A stretch of 64,000 bases of DNA from Fischerella sp. PCC 9431 (lineage in GTDB: Bacteria > Cyanobacteriota > Cyanobacteriia > Cyanobacteriales > Nostocaceae), in NCBI RefSeq assembly GCF_000447295.1, contig NZ_KE650771.1, forward strand, positions 6,246,925-6,310,924, read 5' to 3'. A model generated the notes under the pieces. That model was not told the DNA's origin and did no database searches. It saw only the letters and a program-made list of their open reading frames with translations. Shown piece by piece: positions 9,522 to 18,427 of this stretch (its first letter is position 1; each line of letters begins with the position of its first letter). The position numbers were made by a program, and so were the translations under genes.

Positions 9522-9833
9522 ATGGGAAAATGTGGAATCATTCGCGCTCAATTTGTAGGTCGATCTCGTGCGGAACCTTTACCAATACAGGTACTTTCTG
9601 ATAAGCAATTTCATGAAACTCAACAGCGTTTTTTGGATATTCTTCAGCGAGCTTTTCCCAATCAAACACGTTTAGAATTAGAGTGGAAATTAGATTTAGT
9701 AGTAGCAGTATTAGTCCGTACCTTAAATCAAATTGGTCAGTCGGGAAAGCTGATAACGGGAAGTTCTTCGGAAGAAATAGAAAATGCGATTGCTCGTCTC
9801 GTTAAATTTACTGCTGGAGGGATGAAAGCTTAG
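9522..9833 (+). pseudogene. C-terminal half of a TetR-family regulator
   Basis: 103 residues from ATG 9522, which has AAGGAGG at 9506-9512 with 9-nt spacing. The text (RAQFVGRSRAEPLPIQ... then QQRFLDILQRAFP... and ending VKFTAGGMKA) resembles the ligand-binding C-terminal domain of TetR/AcrR repressors. The N-terminal helix-turn-helix (about 60-90 residues) is absent and not found just upstream. It therefore cannot bind DNA in the usual way and is best read as a remnant, although the good ribosome-binding site leaves open that a short protein is still made. A transposase relic lies immediately downstream. Family call is moderate. Confidence 0.55.
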
Positions 9834-9837
9834 AGCG

Positions 9838-10205
9838 ACTTGTTTGACCGATCTCTGTTTTATGTGCAAAGAACCGGATGCTAATGGGAAATACTACGCC
9901 ATGATCTTCCACCCTATACCACTGTGTATGGCTATTTTCAGAAATGGCAACGCAAAGGCATTTGGCAGCAGATGCACGACCAAGTTCGCCAACAACTCCG
10001 AACAGAATTAGGCAAAGATGAGCAGTCCAACGTTGCGATCGCAGATTCTCAATCCGTCAAGACAACGGAAAAAAAGGGGAGGTCTACGGTTTCGATGGTG
10101 GCAAGCACAACAGAGCGAGTCAAAGCTCACATCTTTGGTACATTCATACGGGGGAACTTCAGCTTCACAGGGAACAGAAAAACAATTTGTATAATTACAC
10201 CCTGA
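9838..10205 (+). mobile_element. Decayed IS5-type transposase fragment
   Basis: Transposase-like text is spread over frames: C-stop-WEILRHDLPPYTTVYGYFQKW (in-frame stop near 9880), then WQQMHDQVRQQLRTELGKDE and IADSQSVKTTEKKG, followed by a frameshift at a run of A/G near 10075 after which EVYGFDGGK continues in the next frame. The DSQSVK motif fits the DDE region of IS5-group enzymes. The remainder is lost. A non-functional relic that marks the edge between the hydrazine-type unit and the NRPS unit. Confidence 0.75.
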
Positions 10206-10229
10206 TTCAGTAACGCCCAATTTTGCTCC

Positions 10230-12719
10230 TCATGCTGTCGGCTCTTTGATTGCCAAGTTAATATTTTTATTGAAGTAACTTATGATGTTGTTTGGAGTGT
10301 CATACTGCCCAAAAAAGTTAGAATCGAGTTGCACTTTTAAACGCTTTTCCAATAGGGCTTGGAGTTCCAATAAATCTAGTGAATCTAATCCCATATCCAC
10401 AAGCTTTTTAGAGCTTGCATAAGCTGTTTGATATTGAGAACCCATTATCTGAGATATACATTCTTCAACAACATCGCATAAAGCTTCGTTTTCTAATGAT
10501 TGAGACTTTGTATTCGGAATTTCTTTAATTAAAGATGAATCTGACCAACTTTTTCTACTGAAAAAGTTATCTTTGCCTGCTGATTCAGTAAATTTGCTTT
10601 GACGTGTATGCAAGTTATACTCAATTAAAATTCCTGTTCCTAGATTGTCCCTATCTTCTGGACGATAATTAGGAATGATTCCTTTGATTTTGGCTCCTCC
10701 CAACTCGTGGAATCGCACGATTGGGTCTAAAATTTGACCTTGCTCATTTCGCAGTTTCAGGTATTCTGCAATTGGCATATGAGAGTGATTAACATATTTT
10801 TTACAACGAGTTACACCCACTACACTTTCAATACCGCTTCTTAGGGTGCAGTATTGGAGCATAAACTCGCGTAATTGATCGCCCAGTCCTCGTTCCTGAA
10901 ATTCGGGCAGAACATTTATGGCTAGCAATTGGATAACTGTTCCCTGCGGATTGTGGAGCAACGGCACTTGCTGGTAAGTCGTATTTTGTAGAATTGCATC
11001 GTTGGTAATCCTTTGAGAATACATCACAGCTACAATTTGCTCATCCCAAACTACAACCAGGTGCCCGTTTGGGTAACGCTTAATTCTTTGTTGAATGTCA
11101 TCAGCAGACGCTCGTAAATGCTCTGGCCAACACTGGGTTTCCAAGTTGATTAAAGCAGGTAAATCTGATAAATGTGGATGACGAATCTTGTAGGGTCTGT
11201 TTTCAAAGTAATTGAGGGTGATGCGGGTAAAGGAAAAAGTCTTCGGGTATTTTACAGAAAAATTTGATTTTGGAAATAGACCAACTTCCGCCGCAGCCAT
11301 GAGAAAAACTCCGGCTTCTACAAGATATTGTTGGGAAAACCCTTGAACAGCATCGAAATACAAGTTTTCACTTTTGTTGAGAAATTGGTGAACTATCTCC
11401 GGTTCCAAACAGTGAACTTCCAAAATAATTAACCCATGTTTAGTGGCTATAGAAGACCATTTTTCTAGGTGTTCTACCAAGCTTTGTATCATAATATGGG
11501 GAGGAATAGATGCGCCAGAGCGATCGACATAAACTCCCTGATAGGGTATGTTTTGGCGAATTTTCAGTTGCTCTGTTTTCTGAGGCGAGATAAAGGGGCG
11601 ATCATGATCTAGGAATGAGCGAATATGCAGAATATTCTCTGGATCATGAATTCCATGAGCCTTTAAATCTTCCACCATTTGTTCTGGTTGCCTAATATCT
11701 CCCGGCAAAACTATATGAGGAAGGTCAGTTAGAGTTTTAGTACTAGCTGTTAAAGAAGCTTCGTTATAATCTACTCCAATCAACAATAGGGGATATTGTT
11801 CGATTGCTTTGCCCCTAGCAGACCTGAACCGAATAGTTTCCCACACTCGTTTCAGGAGAGTTCCATCACCACACCCCATATCGACAATATATTTAGGCTG
11901 TTCTTCCAAGGGAAACCGATTAAATATAGAGAGAATGCTTTCTTCGAGGTCGTTGAAATACTTTTGGTGTTGAAATCCGCTACCAATTACATTCAAAGTA
12001 CGATCAATGTGGCTTTCTTGACCGAAAGCATCTCTTTGAAACACTGAAAGACAATCACCAAACAATAAGTCATCCATACGAGATAACATAGGGGTATAAG
12101 AAGCGACTATGGTAGTATTCAAAGCTCGCTCATTAATAAACTGACCCACTTTAGTCAACGTTAAATTACCCCTTTTCAACTCAGTCCAACCAAGGTTAGT
12201 AAACAACTTGTACAAATCTTTTTGAATCAAAGAATTGAGGGAGGAAAATAAAGGTTTTGTTTGGGAGTCCTCAAACAAGTTGTGCTTATGAAGTGCCAGC
12301 AACAGTGGAATAATTAAAAGTCCATCTAAAAAATCGGCAATTAAGAGGTTATCTGTATTCCATCGTTGGCAAGAGTACTCAATCCATTTTCCAAGTAAAT
12401 CTGGCTGTTCTCCTTGCAAGTATGATTCTATAGGTAGTTGATACAACTGAAGGATATCTTCGGGAATTGCCTGATGATTGGCTGCTTCTAGAGTCAAAGA
12501 GTATTTGCCCTGCTCGTTTCGAGAAAGCCAATGCAGAGATTCAAGCATTCTCAAAGCAACTTGGAAATGTCCGCTGTTAGCTTTGAGTTGTTCGCTTAAT
12601 TCCTCACAAGAGAGAGCTTTTTCACGGGCAAATAAGTTGAAAAAACCTCTCTTTTTACAAGCGATAATAACTGGAATAGCTACAAATCCATTGTTATATG
12701 TATTAATAATTTCTAACAT
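10230..12719 (-). CDS. SxtA-like polyketide starter protein: methyltransferase-GNAT-ACP
   Basis: 829 residues. Domains: an N-terminal helical adaptor and SAM methyltransferase (about 1-510, DMGCGDG at 280-286), a GNAT-like decarboxylase/acyltransferase (about 520-720) and a C-terminal acyl carrier protein with phosphopantetheine serine Ser780 in MGLDSLDLL. The N-terminus (GFVAIPVIIACKKRG..., ANSGHFQVALRMLESLHWL) is very close to what I remember of SxtA1-A3 of saxitoxin synthesis; CurA and AprA/GphF loading modules are more distant relatives. These modules methylate and decarboxylate malonyl units to load acetyl, propionyl or branched starters. The SxtA4 aminotransferase-like (AONS) domain that condenses arginine is missing: the protein ends just after the ACP. 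It is the last gene of the - strand unit. Confidence 0.85.
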   Translation of the reverse strand: MLEIINTYNNGFVAIPVIIACKKRGFFNLFAREKALSCEELSEQLKANSGHFQVALRMLESLHWLSRNEQGKYSLTLEAANHQAIPEDILQLYQLPIESYLQGEQPDLLGKWIEYSCQRWNTDNLLIADFLDGLLIIPLLLALHKHNLFEDSQTKPLFSSLNSLIQKDLYKLFTNLGWTELKRGNLTLTKVGQFINERALNTTIVASYTPMLSRMDDLLFGDCLSVFQRDAFGQESHIDRTLNVIGSGFQHQKYFNDLEESILSIFNRFPLEEQPKYIVDMGCGDGTLLKRVWETIRFRSARGKAIEQYPLLLIGVDYNEASLTASTKTLTDLPHIVLPGDIRQPEQMVEDLKAHGIHDPENILHIRSFLDHDRPFISPQKTEQLKIRQNIPYQGVYVDRSGASIPPHIMIQSLVEHLEKWSSIATKHGLIILEVHCLEPEIVHQFLNKSENLYFDAVQGFSQQYLVEAGVFLMAAAEVGLFPKSNFSVKYPKTFSFTRITLNYFENRPYKIRHPHLSDLPALINLETQCWPEHLRASADDIQQRIKRYPNGHLVVVWDEQIVAVMYSQRITNDAILQNTTYQQVPLLHNPQGTVIQLLAINVLPEFQERGLGDQLREFMLQYCTLRSGIESVVGVTRCKKYVNHSHMPIAEYLKLRNEQGQILDPIVRFHELGGAKIKGIIPNYRPEDRDNLGTGILIEYNLHTRQSKFTESAGKDNFFSRKSWSDSSLIKEIPNTKSQSLENEALCDVVEECISQIMGSQYQTAYASSKKLVDMGLDSLDLLELQALLEKRLKVQLDSNFFGQYDTPNNIISYFNKNINLAIKEPTA

Positions 12720-12900
12720 GATTGTTCTTAAAAAATTGTTGAAATTTTGATAAATCGGTCAAAAGATGTAATAGAGCTTGAGATAATTTTTAACTTGTAA
12801 ATCATCGTAATGGAACAGACACTTTGCCAGATGTGTTCCTAGCAATAACCTAAGCTGTATCTCACTGGCAGCAATGGAAAGCTTCCGGTGCAGTATTCTT

Positions 12901-13542
12901 TTAGCTTTTATCAAAGTGTAGCTGCTGTATGCCCTGGCGCTGAACAGAAATTTTGCCAATAGGCGAGATCGTAACCATTGTTGTTGAGCCGTGGCGTTGA
13001 TGTCTGTCCCGGAAATGATCTCCATCTACTAGAAGCAATTTGAATTCAGGGTTTCCAAATTCCTGGAACTGGGCTTGCACATCTGTACAAAATTGTTTTG
13101 GGGACATCCTTGTTACGTTCCCACTGCTGACATACAGTGATGGAAATTCAAGGCATAACTGCTGTAATCTAGCCAAATGGGTAGCAAACAACAGAACATG
13201 GTTGTTTTTAAGAGAGGGTAGAAGGAATGCTGGCACCTTAATATCATTCTTGACTGGACATAGCACAGTCATTTTCTGTTCAACAAGGCATTTTTCAGCT
13301 ATTTCCAGACCGTATTGATCGAGATTAAAATATTGTTTTACAGTCTCGAACTTTCCAATAAAAGAAGCTACATTTTGGTCGAGCGATCTACGTTTGAGGC
13401 TATTGATTATGACTGGAGAAACAGCCACTACCACATATGGCAAGGGAGAAGGGTTAGGCAAGACAACAGGCTGTCCTTCGCTCAGGTGCCGTTTGATTTC
13501 TAAAAGTGCTTCATCGCCATATTTAATAACAGTGACATTCAA
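12901..13542 (-). CDS. Sua5/YciO/YrdC-like protein
   Basis: 213 residues with patterns of the YrdC fold: a VLPNPSPLPYVV segment where family members have the P-T-D-T-x-Y substrate loop (about 27-38), SLKRRSLDQN (about 48-57) in place of the KxR motif, SSGNVTRMSP (about 139-148) in place of S/T-x-N, and GSTTMVTISPIGKISVQRQG near 185-204. Housekeeping TsaC/Sua5 makes threonylcarbamoyl-AMP; in natural-product clusters YrdC domains can carry out O-carbamoylation. The substitutions make a plain tRNA role doubtful. Its start lies 4 bp after the stop of the LeuA-like gene, so the two form an operon. Function unassigned. Confidence 0.6.
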   Translation of the reverse strand: MNVTVIKYGDEALLEIKRHLSEGQPVVLPNPSPLPYVVVAVSPVIINSLKRRSLDQNVASFIGKFETVKQYFNLDQYGLEIAEKCLVEQKMTVLCPVKNDIKVPAFLLPSLKNNHVLLFATHLARLQQLCLEFPSLYVSSGNVTRMSPKQFCTDVQAQFQEFGNPEFKLLLVDGDHFRDRHQRHGSTTMVTISPIGKISVQRQGIQQLHFDKS

Positions 13543-13546
13543 TATC

Positions 13547-14677
13547 TTACATCTCCTTGACTAACCGAAGTAGTTTATCGTTAGATACTGTACCTTCTGC
13601 CTGTGAAGCTTCCATAACTCTTGAGTAAAGAATATGAAAATTTATGGATGAAGTGTCTATACCAATCTCTTGCAGTTTGTTACGAAGTCCAACAAGTCCA
13701 CTGTGTCTTCCAACAATAGACTGAATATTACGGCCAATAACTTTCGGATCGAATGTGCTGTTTTGAATATTTTGAGCAAGTGAATGGTGTATACCTGTTT
13801 CAACAGTAAAAGTGTCTGGGCCAACAAACGGTTGATTTGATGCAAACTGGAAATCAGTCAGCTTGCTCACCTCACAGGCAATCTCGTAAAGACTGTCAAG
13901 ACGGCAGCCACAGTCGAATAAAGGATTATCTTTCTCAAAATAGCTGGCGTATGCCAGAATCTGCTCAAGTGATGTATTTCCACCAGCATCACCCATTCCG
14001 CCAATAGTCGCTTCCACCTGATTGGCACCCGCATTAATCGCTGCAACAGTATTGGCTAGGGCAAGCCCCATATTATTATGACAATGAATAGATATGTCGA
14101 TACTTGCAGGCAAGCTCTCTTTTATGAAACTCACCAAAGATGCGAAACCATCTGGATTCATAGTACTCTGACTATCTGCAATTGCTATGCATGTAGCACC
14201 AGCATCCGCTACTTCGCTAGCCAATTCACTCAAAAAATACTTGTCTCGGTTACCACTATAAACCAGATAATACTGTACAGCCGGAAAAATATCTCGTCCA
14301 TAGATTACTGCCTGACGTGATGAATCAACGATCCTTCTGTGGATATCGGGATCATTGGTATGGCGAGTGTATAATTCGTATGGCATAACCCATGTCGTCA
14401 ATCTAGAGCGGTCTATATGATGCTTTACCGCACTGTAGGCTGCTTTAATGTCCTCTGGCATATGTCTAGCCAATACGCTTAACTGGACTTTAGTGGTTGC
14501 ATCAGCGATCGCATAAGCACCTTCCCAATCAAGCCTTGAGGCGACGGGAAATCCAGCATCAATTATATCGACACCCATTGCTTCTAGTGAGACTGCAATA
14601 TCAGCTTTCTGTCTGGGTTCAAGATGAATAAATGCCGCTTGTTCTCCGTCCCGCAATGTGGTTTCAAAAATTTTCAT
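13547..14677 (-). CDS. NifV/LeuA-family acyl-CoA:2-oxoacid condensing enzyme
   Basis: 376 residues, the length of homocitrate synthase (NifV) and shorter than 2-isopropylmalate synthase because the regulatory domain is absent. The HMGL-like TIM barrel begins with TLRDGEQ at 7-13; metal-binding HCHNNMG sits near 197-203 and the GGMGDAGGNTSLE segment near 225-237. The family condenses acetyl-CoA with a 2-oxo acid, the entry reaction for one-carbon chain extension. In this setting it could make an extended amino acid for the NRPS line, as HphA does for homotyrosine/homophenylalanine in cyanobacterial peptides; the usual isomerase and dehydrogenase partners are not in the window. No nif gene lies nearby, so a nitrogenase role is less likely. 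Confidence 0.82.
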   Translation of the reverse strand: MKIFETTLRDGEQAAFIHLEPRQKADIAVSLEAMGVDIIDAGFPVASRLDWEGAYAIADATTKVQLSVLARHMPEDIKAAYSAVKHHIDRSRLTTWVMPYELYTRHTNDPDIHRRIVDSSRQAVIYGRDIFPAVQYYLVYSGNRDKYFLSELASEVADAGATCIAIADSQSTMNPDGFASLVSFIKESLPASIDISIHCHNNMGLALANTVAAINAGANQVEATIGGMGDAGGNTSLEQILAYASYFEKDNPLFDCGCRLDSLYEIACEVSKLTDFQFASNQPFVGPDTFTVETGIHHSLAQNIQNSTFDPKVIGRNIQSIVGRHSGLVGLRNKLQEIGIDTSSINFHILYSRVMEASQAEGTVSNDKLLRLVKEM

Positions 14678-14767
14678 TTGTTTCTGTCTTCCAACTCCTC
14701 ACTACAGAAGCAAGAGGCGATTGCCTGCGATTAATATTTCACAATTTTCAGGAGAATGCAAGGACAC

Positions 14768-14785
14768 TTAAGACAGTTAAGACAG
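14768..14785. repeat. Two tandem copies of the 9-mer TTAAGACAG
   Basis: Two exact copies about 90 bp upstream of the NifV/LeuA-like gene. The same unit occurs 4.9 times at 34093-34136. The shared short tandem repeat may be a mobile genomic repeat or a binding site; the sequence does not tell which. Confidence 0.7.
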
Positions 14786-14806
14786 TTAACGGAACGTCAC
14801 GGTGAG

Positions 14807-14945
14807 GTGAAGCGTTAAAGGTTCAAGATCCCATTTGTCGAGGTGAAGGTGGTTTTTATCCGGTAGCAGATATTGAAGAAATTCCAACTTTTAAGTCTAA
14901 GAATACACATTTCGATCCTGACATAGGATCACCAAAAGTTGCGAA
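14807..14945 (+). other. Possible coding relic in the gap before LanM
   Basis: After a stop near 14805 the + strand reads GEALKVQDPICRGEGGFYPV and on through VADIEEIPTF with protein-like composition before running into the antisense end of the LanM gene. No family recognised and no start codon. Either chance or the tail of a degraded gene. Confidence 0.2.
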
Positions 14946-14977
14946 GAACCAATTTATTTTGATACTCGACAACAGGC

Positions 14978-17900
14978 TTATTCCCATAGAAGCACGGCTG
15001 GCAATACTTCTGAGTACGCCAGCCGTAATAACTCGTAGCCAATTCCCGCCGTTCCCTGAAAAAAACCAGGATTGAATAAGGAATTTTGCAAGTTATTAAA
15101 CAGTTGATACGCACTTATTTTATCTGCTCGCGCTACCACCCAAGCTGCCTTTTTCTGAGCAATTTCTAGCAATTGGGAATGAGATAGTTTTTGGGCTGCT
15201 ACTAATAGGACTTCTATACGACCAAAATTGCCGCAACAGAGATGGTCTACACTTTGCAAGCCATACTTTTGAGTAGTCTGCAATGCAACTTCCACATCTT
15301 GATATATTTCATTCGTATGGTATATTGACAAGCCACCTAACCTTGCTAATGCAATACCAGGAGCGCCATGACACCAAGTGACCATAAATCTCGGTTGGTG
15401 TTGGCGCAAGTCAGGCCAGTTGGCGGCTGCGGTTGAGAAAACACTACGTTCATAAGAAATTCCCTCCTCAGCTGCTTGTAAGTAAGCTTGGTCTTTGGTG
15501 ACAGCATAAAGCCGCAATAAAGCGTATGCAATGCCAGCCGCCCCATGAGAAAAACCTGTTAATGGCTGTTGATCTGTATTTTTCCAGGCTTTGGGTTGCT
15601 CGTGTTTGCTGACACGATGGGCAAGCAAATGCTGACCACACTGAATAGCTTGGTCTAAAATTCTGGCATCACCTGTTTGGTGATAAAGTGACAATAACCC
15701 TAACATGGCTCCCGCTGCGCCCCCAATGATATCTAATTGTTGGTCGGCACAGATGAGTTCTGGTGTAATTAACTTAGCAGCTAATTGGGCATCTTCTAAA
15801 ACTGCTGTATTTGATAAGAATTGCCTGATTTTGACTAAAGAATAAATAATCGAGCCAATTCCTGTGCCGCCACCAATTCCAATTCGCCGAGCAAATTTTT
15901 GCAAGAATAAATCATTGGATGTCTGCAATACTGTCCGCAAAGACCGTAGAGCATCCACGGCCAAGTTACTCCAATGGGTACTACCCGTGACGTAAGCAAC
16001 AGCTGCCAAAAATAAAGCAACACCACAACTACCATCGTAGAGACTAAAACCCAAAGGCTGAAATTGGAACCGTTCAGCATTAGGTACATAGCCGAAGCCA
16101 ATCCAGTTGATATTGCCAGCAGTGTCACGCAGACATCTTGCTTCAATTTCCTCAGCAATGGCTTCGGCTTTCTGGAGCAGTTGAGAGGAAGTTAAAGCGG
16201 TAGTTTTGGAAAAATCGGTAGTTTTTAAAGAGTTAGATTTTGATGCTTCTTCAGCAACGGGAGTTTGCACTACTCTGGCATAAAAAGAACCTCGGATAAG
16301 CCCCATTTGGCTAACTAAATCTGTTTCGTTGAGATTTTGCAAGCGCCTGAGAAATTGGTTGTAGCTTGGTTGTTTAAAATATGTTTCTATAGGCTGCTTT
16401 AGCCCAATAGTTAGAGCATCACTGCTGCAAAAAGTACCAAAGTAGGGAATATCCAACTGCTCCAACGCTTCGAGTTCCGATCGCAAAATTGCCCAAGCCT
16501 GTGGTTTCTGCTCAGATGTCAAACAAGTTTGACAAACAATATCCAATTCTATACTACGCTCAACTCCATAACGCAGAAATTCCGGGGCGAGCGTTTTTTC
16601 TAAGAGAACGTGATAAAAATTGGTAGGGCGAAAAATAAACCGTATTTGCTGTGCTTGCAATGATGTCAAAAAGTTATTATTTGCCAGAAGTGCTGCTCGG
16701 CGATCGCGCAAAAAGTGATACATTTGCTGAAACCCCGCGATGATTTCCTCCAAGTAGTCGTTCGGAGAAAGGGCGACTCCATGTAACATCGGTATATTTG
16801 CCTGGACAGCTAACTTAACTTCTTCATACGCCAAGTGCATTTCGTCTGTATTGACAGCTTTCCAGCGCGGGACTCGCCAAGGTGCTTGCTGTTGATTAAC
16901 ACTACCTAAAGCACTGACATCGTATGCTACTCGCTTATCTGGACTAAAATCCCAACGAGGCAAAAGTCCAGTCCGCAGCACAGAATCCTGGAACTGTTGC
17001 TCAATTTCAGTCATTTCTTCGATAGATTGCACAGAACCTTCTATAGGATTGGCTTGTGGGTGCAATAGAGTTTCTGCGTCAACCAGCACCGGATGTTCAC
17101 CGCTAGCAATTAAATTCTCGTAGTGACAATCATTTCCTCCTAGAACATATAATAGGCACAACAGCATCCCAGCGCGCTGATAAAATCGTTGTGCTGCTGC
17201 TTCATCCTCGCACGGCTGTTGTTCCACATAGTCCAAAACCCAACCATAGGTGTGGCGGTCTAGTAATCTAATAACTTTAAACGGTAAAGGTGCGCTCTGC
17301 TGGTTACACCAATCTAATAACTGGTTATAGATGACTTCTAAACCTAAATTTTTGGGTTTGTAAACTAGCTTTTGCCCAGATGCAAAAGTGAGAATTAAGA
17401 CAGAGCGACCACGATTGTGAGAGTCAGAAAGGGAACTACAAATACCTGTAACTTTCCCTAGATAAATTTCTCTAAAATCTAAAATACTCTCAATTTCAGC
17501 TTTGTCATCTTGCAAGCGTTGGATAAGTTCTGCTATTGCTTCCACCCAAAAATCAACAGTAGTTGCAATTAATCTGCCTAAAACTGCATATTTTTGAAAA
17601 AACGTTAGCAAACCGTCGTACAGAAGTTTATCAACAAAATCAATATAGTATTTTTTACTAGCATTATTTGATTGTCCCTCTGCTAATAAATTCAATTTTT
17701 CTAGCATCAAATTTAGCAGATTACAATTATCGGGACGAAAATTAGTAAATTCAAATTGTAGGGTTTTGGCACTGAGATTTACTAGCCTCTGTAGTAAAAC
17801 CCGCTCTAGTTGTTGATAAGCTTCTTCTGAAAGCAGTTTCAACGGCAAACAGTCTGGTGATAACGATACCGAACCCAAACAAGTTAGTAATTTTTGTCGT

Positions 17901-18292
17901 CCTACTAAGACAGCAGGAAGTAATACATCAGCAAAAGGTAATGGTTTTTCATAGTTAATGAGAAACTGCCAATTTTCTGAAGCCACTTTATTGAAATTCC
18001 ATTTGGCAGAAGTTTGCATGATATCTCTCAATGTTTCTGCCCAGGTTGGTAGCGACTCTGATTCTACTAGAGGTACACTCGATAGTATTGAACGAACTGT
18101 ATCAATATTTAATCCATCCCATTGCAGCCGCTTGTGAAATTTTTCCCAATTACCTTGGGCAACAACTTCACACCAACGCTCTAATAGTTCATCGTTTGCT
18201 TGCTGTTTGCTAATTAATACTGGTCCTTTGTTCAGGCGTTCTGATAAATAAGTTGCTTGAGAAATAATATGTGCTAAATTTTCATTTATCAT
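14978..18292 (-). CDS. Class II lanthipeptide synthetase (LanM)
   Basis: 1104 residues, typical LanM length. The N-terminal two thirds is the DUF4135 dehydratase, which phosphorylates and eliminates Ser/Thr; the segment RSVLILTFASGQKLVYKPKNLG and the following GGNDCHYENLIASG (about 300-400) carry kinase-like catalytic features. The C-terminal third is a LanC cyclase with zinc ligands in WCHGAPGIAL (about 970) and CCGNFG (about 1018), intact by eye. It makes lanthionine bridges in a precursor peptide. No precursor adjoins it; the best candidate is at 34752-35075, about 16 kb away on the other strand. No bifunctional protease/transporter is in the window. It lies 135 bp downstream of the TE-bearing NRPS gene on the same strand, an unusual arrangement. 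Confidence 0.93.
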   Translation of the reverse strand: MINENLAHIISQATYLSERLNKGPVLISKQQANDELLERWCEVVAQGNWEKFHKRLQWDGLNIDTVRSILSSVPLVESESLPTWAETLRDIMQTSAKWNFNKVASENWQFLINYEKPLPFADVLLPAVLVGRQKLLTCLGSVSLSPDCLPLKLLSEEAYQQLERVLLQRLVNLSAKTLQFEFTNFRPDNCNLLNLMLEKLNLLAEGQSNNASKKYYIDFVDKLLYDGLLTFFQKYAVLGRLIATTVDFWVEAIAELIQRLQDDKAEIESILDFREIYLGKVTGICSSLSDSHNRGRSVLILTFASGQKLVYKPKNLGLEVIYNQLLDWCNQQSAPLPFKVIRLLDRHTYGWVLDYVEQQPCEDEAAAQRFYQRAGMLLCLLYVLGGNDCHYENLIASGEHPVLVDAETLLHPQANPIEGSVQSIEEMTEIEQQFQDSVLRTGLLPRWDFSPDKRVAYDVSALGSVNQQQAPWRVPRWKAVNTDEMHLAYEEVKLAVQANIPMLHGVALSPNDYLEEIIAGFQQMYHFLRDRRAALLANNNFLTSLQAQQIRFIFRPTNFYHVLLEKTLAPEFLRYGVERSIELDIVCQTCLTSEQKPQAWAILRSELEALEQLDIPYFGTFCSSDALTIGLKQPIETYFKQPSYNQFLRRLQNLNETDLVSQMGLIRGSFYARVVQTPVAEEASKSNSLKTTDFSKTTALTSSQLLQKAEAIAEEIEARCLRDTAGNINWIGFGYVPNAERFQFQPLGFSLYDGSCGVALFLAAVAYVTGSTHWSNLAVDALRSLRTVLQTSNDLFLQKFARRIGIGGGTGIGSIIYSLVKIRQFLSNTAVLEDAQLAAKLITPELICADQQLDIIGGAAGAMLGLLSLYHQTGDARILDQAIQCGQHLLAHRVSKHEQPKAWKNTDQQPLTGFSHGAAGIAYALLRLYAVTKDQAYLQAAEEGISYERSVFSTAAANWPDLRQHQPRFMVTWCHGAPGIALARLGGLSIYHTNEIYQDVEVALQTTQKYGLQSVDHLCCGNFGRIEVLLVAAQKLSHSQLLEIAQKKAAWVVARADKISAYQLFNNLQNSLFNPGFFQGTAGIGYELLRLAYSEVLPAVLLWE

Positions 18293-18343
18293 TGCTCATA
18301 TCCTGGCGTAATATGGTTTAGTTTTATTTTCTGTACGTAGAGG

Positions 18344-18415
18344 CTCTTATTCTCTGCGACGCCAGTTGCTACAATGCGGGGAACCCGCGCAATACATTGG
18401 CTTCTGTGCGTGAGA
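18344..18415. repeat. Interspersed cyanobacterial repeat between LanM and NRPS genes
   Basis: Sequence of the type ctctgcgacgcc...cggggaacccgcg...gtgcgtgaga. A relative with the same ends (ctctctgtgcgac...ggaacacccgcac...tgcgtgaga) sits inside the PKS gene at 42761-42840, so this is a dispersed family rather than unique spacer. Confidence 0.6.
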
Positions 18416-18427
18416 TTTCGCATAATT

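Noticed and set aside
10230..12719. Saxitoxin biosynthesis locus
   Set aside because: Only the SxtA1-A3-like part is present. The SxtA4 domain and the amidinotransferase, cyclase and carbamoylation genes of sxt clusters are absent.
12759..13025. 88-codon - strand frame overlapping the YrdC-like gene
   Set aside because: It overlaps the end of the better-supported gene in another frame and has no domain signal.
13547..14677. NifV for nitrogenase cofactor synthesis
   Set aside because: The length fits, but no nif gene is near and it is operonic with a YrdC-like gene inside a peptide locus; possible but less likely.
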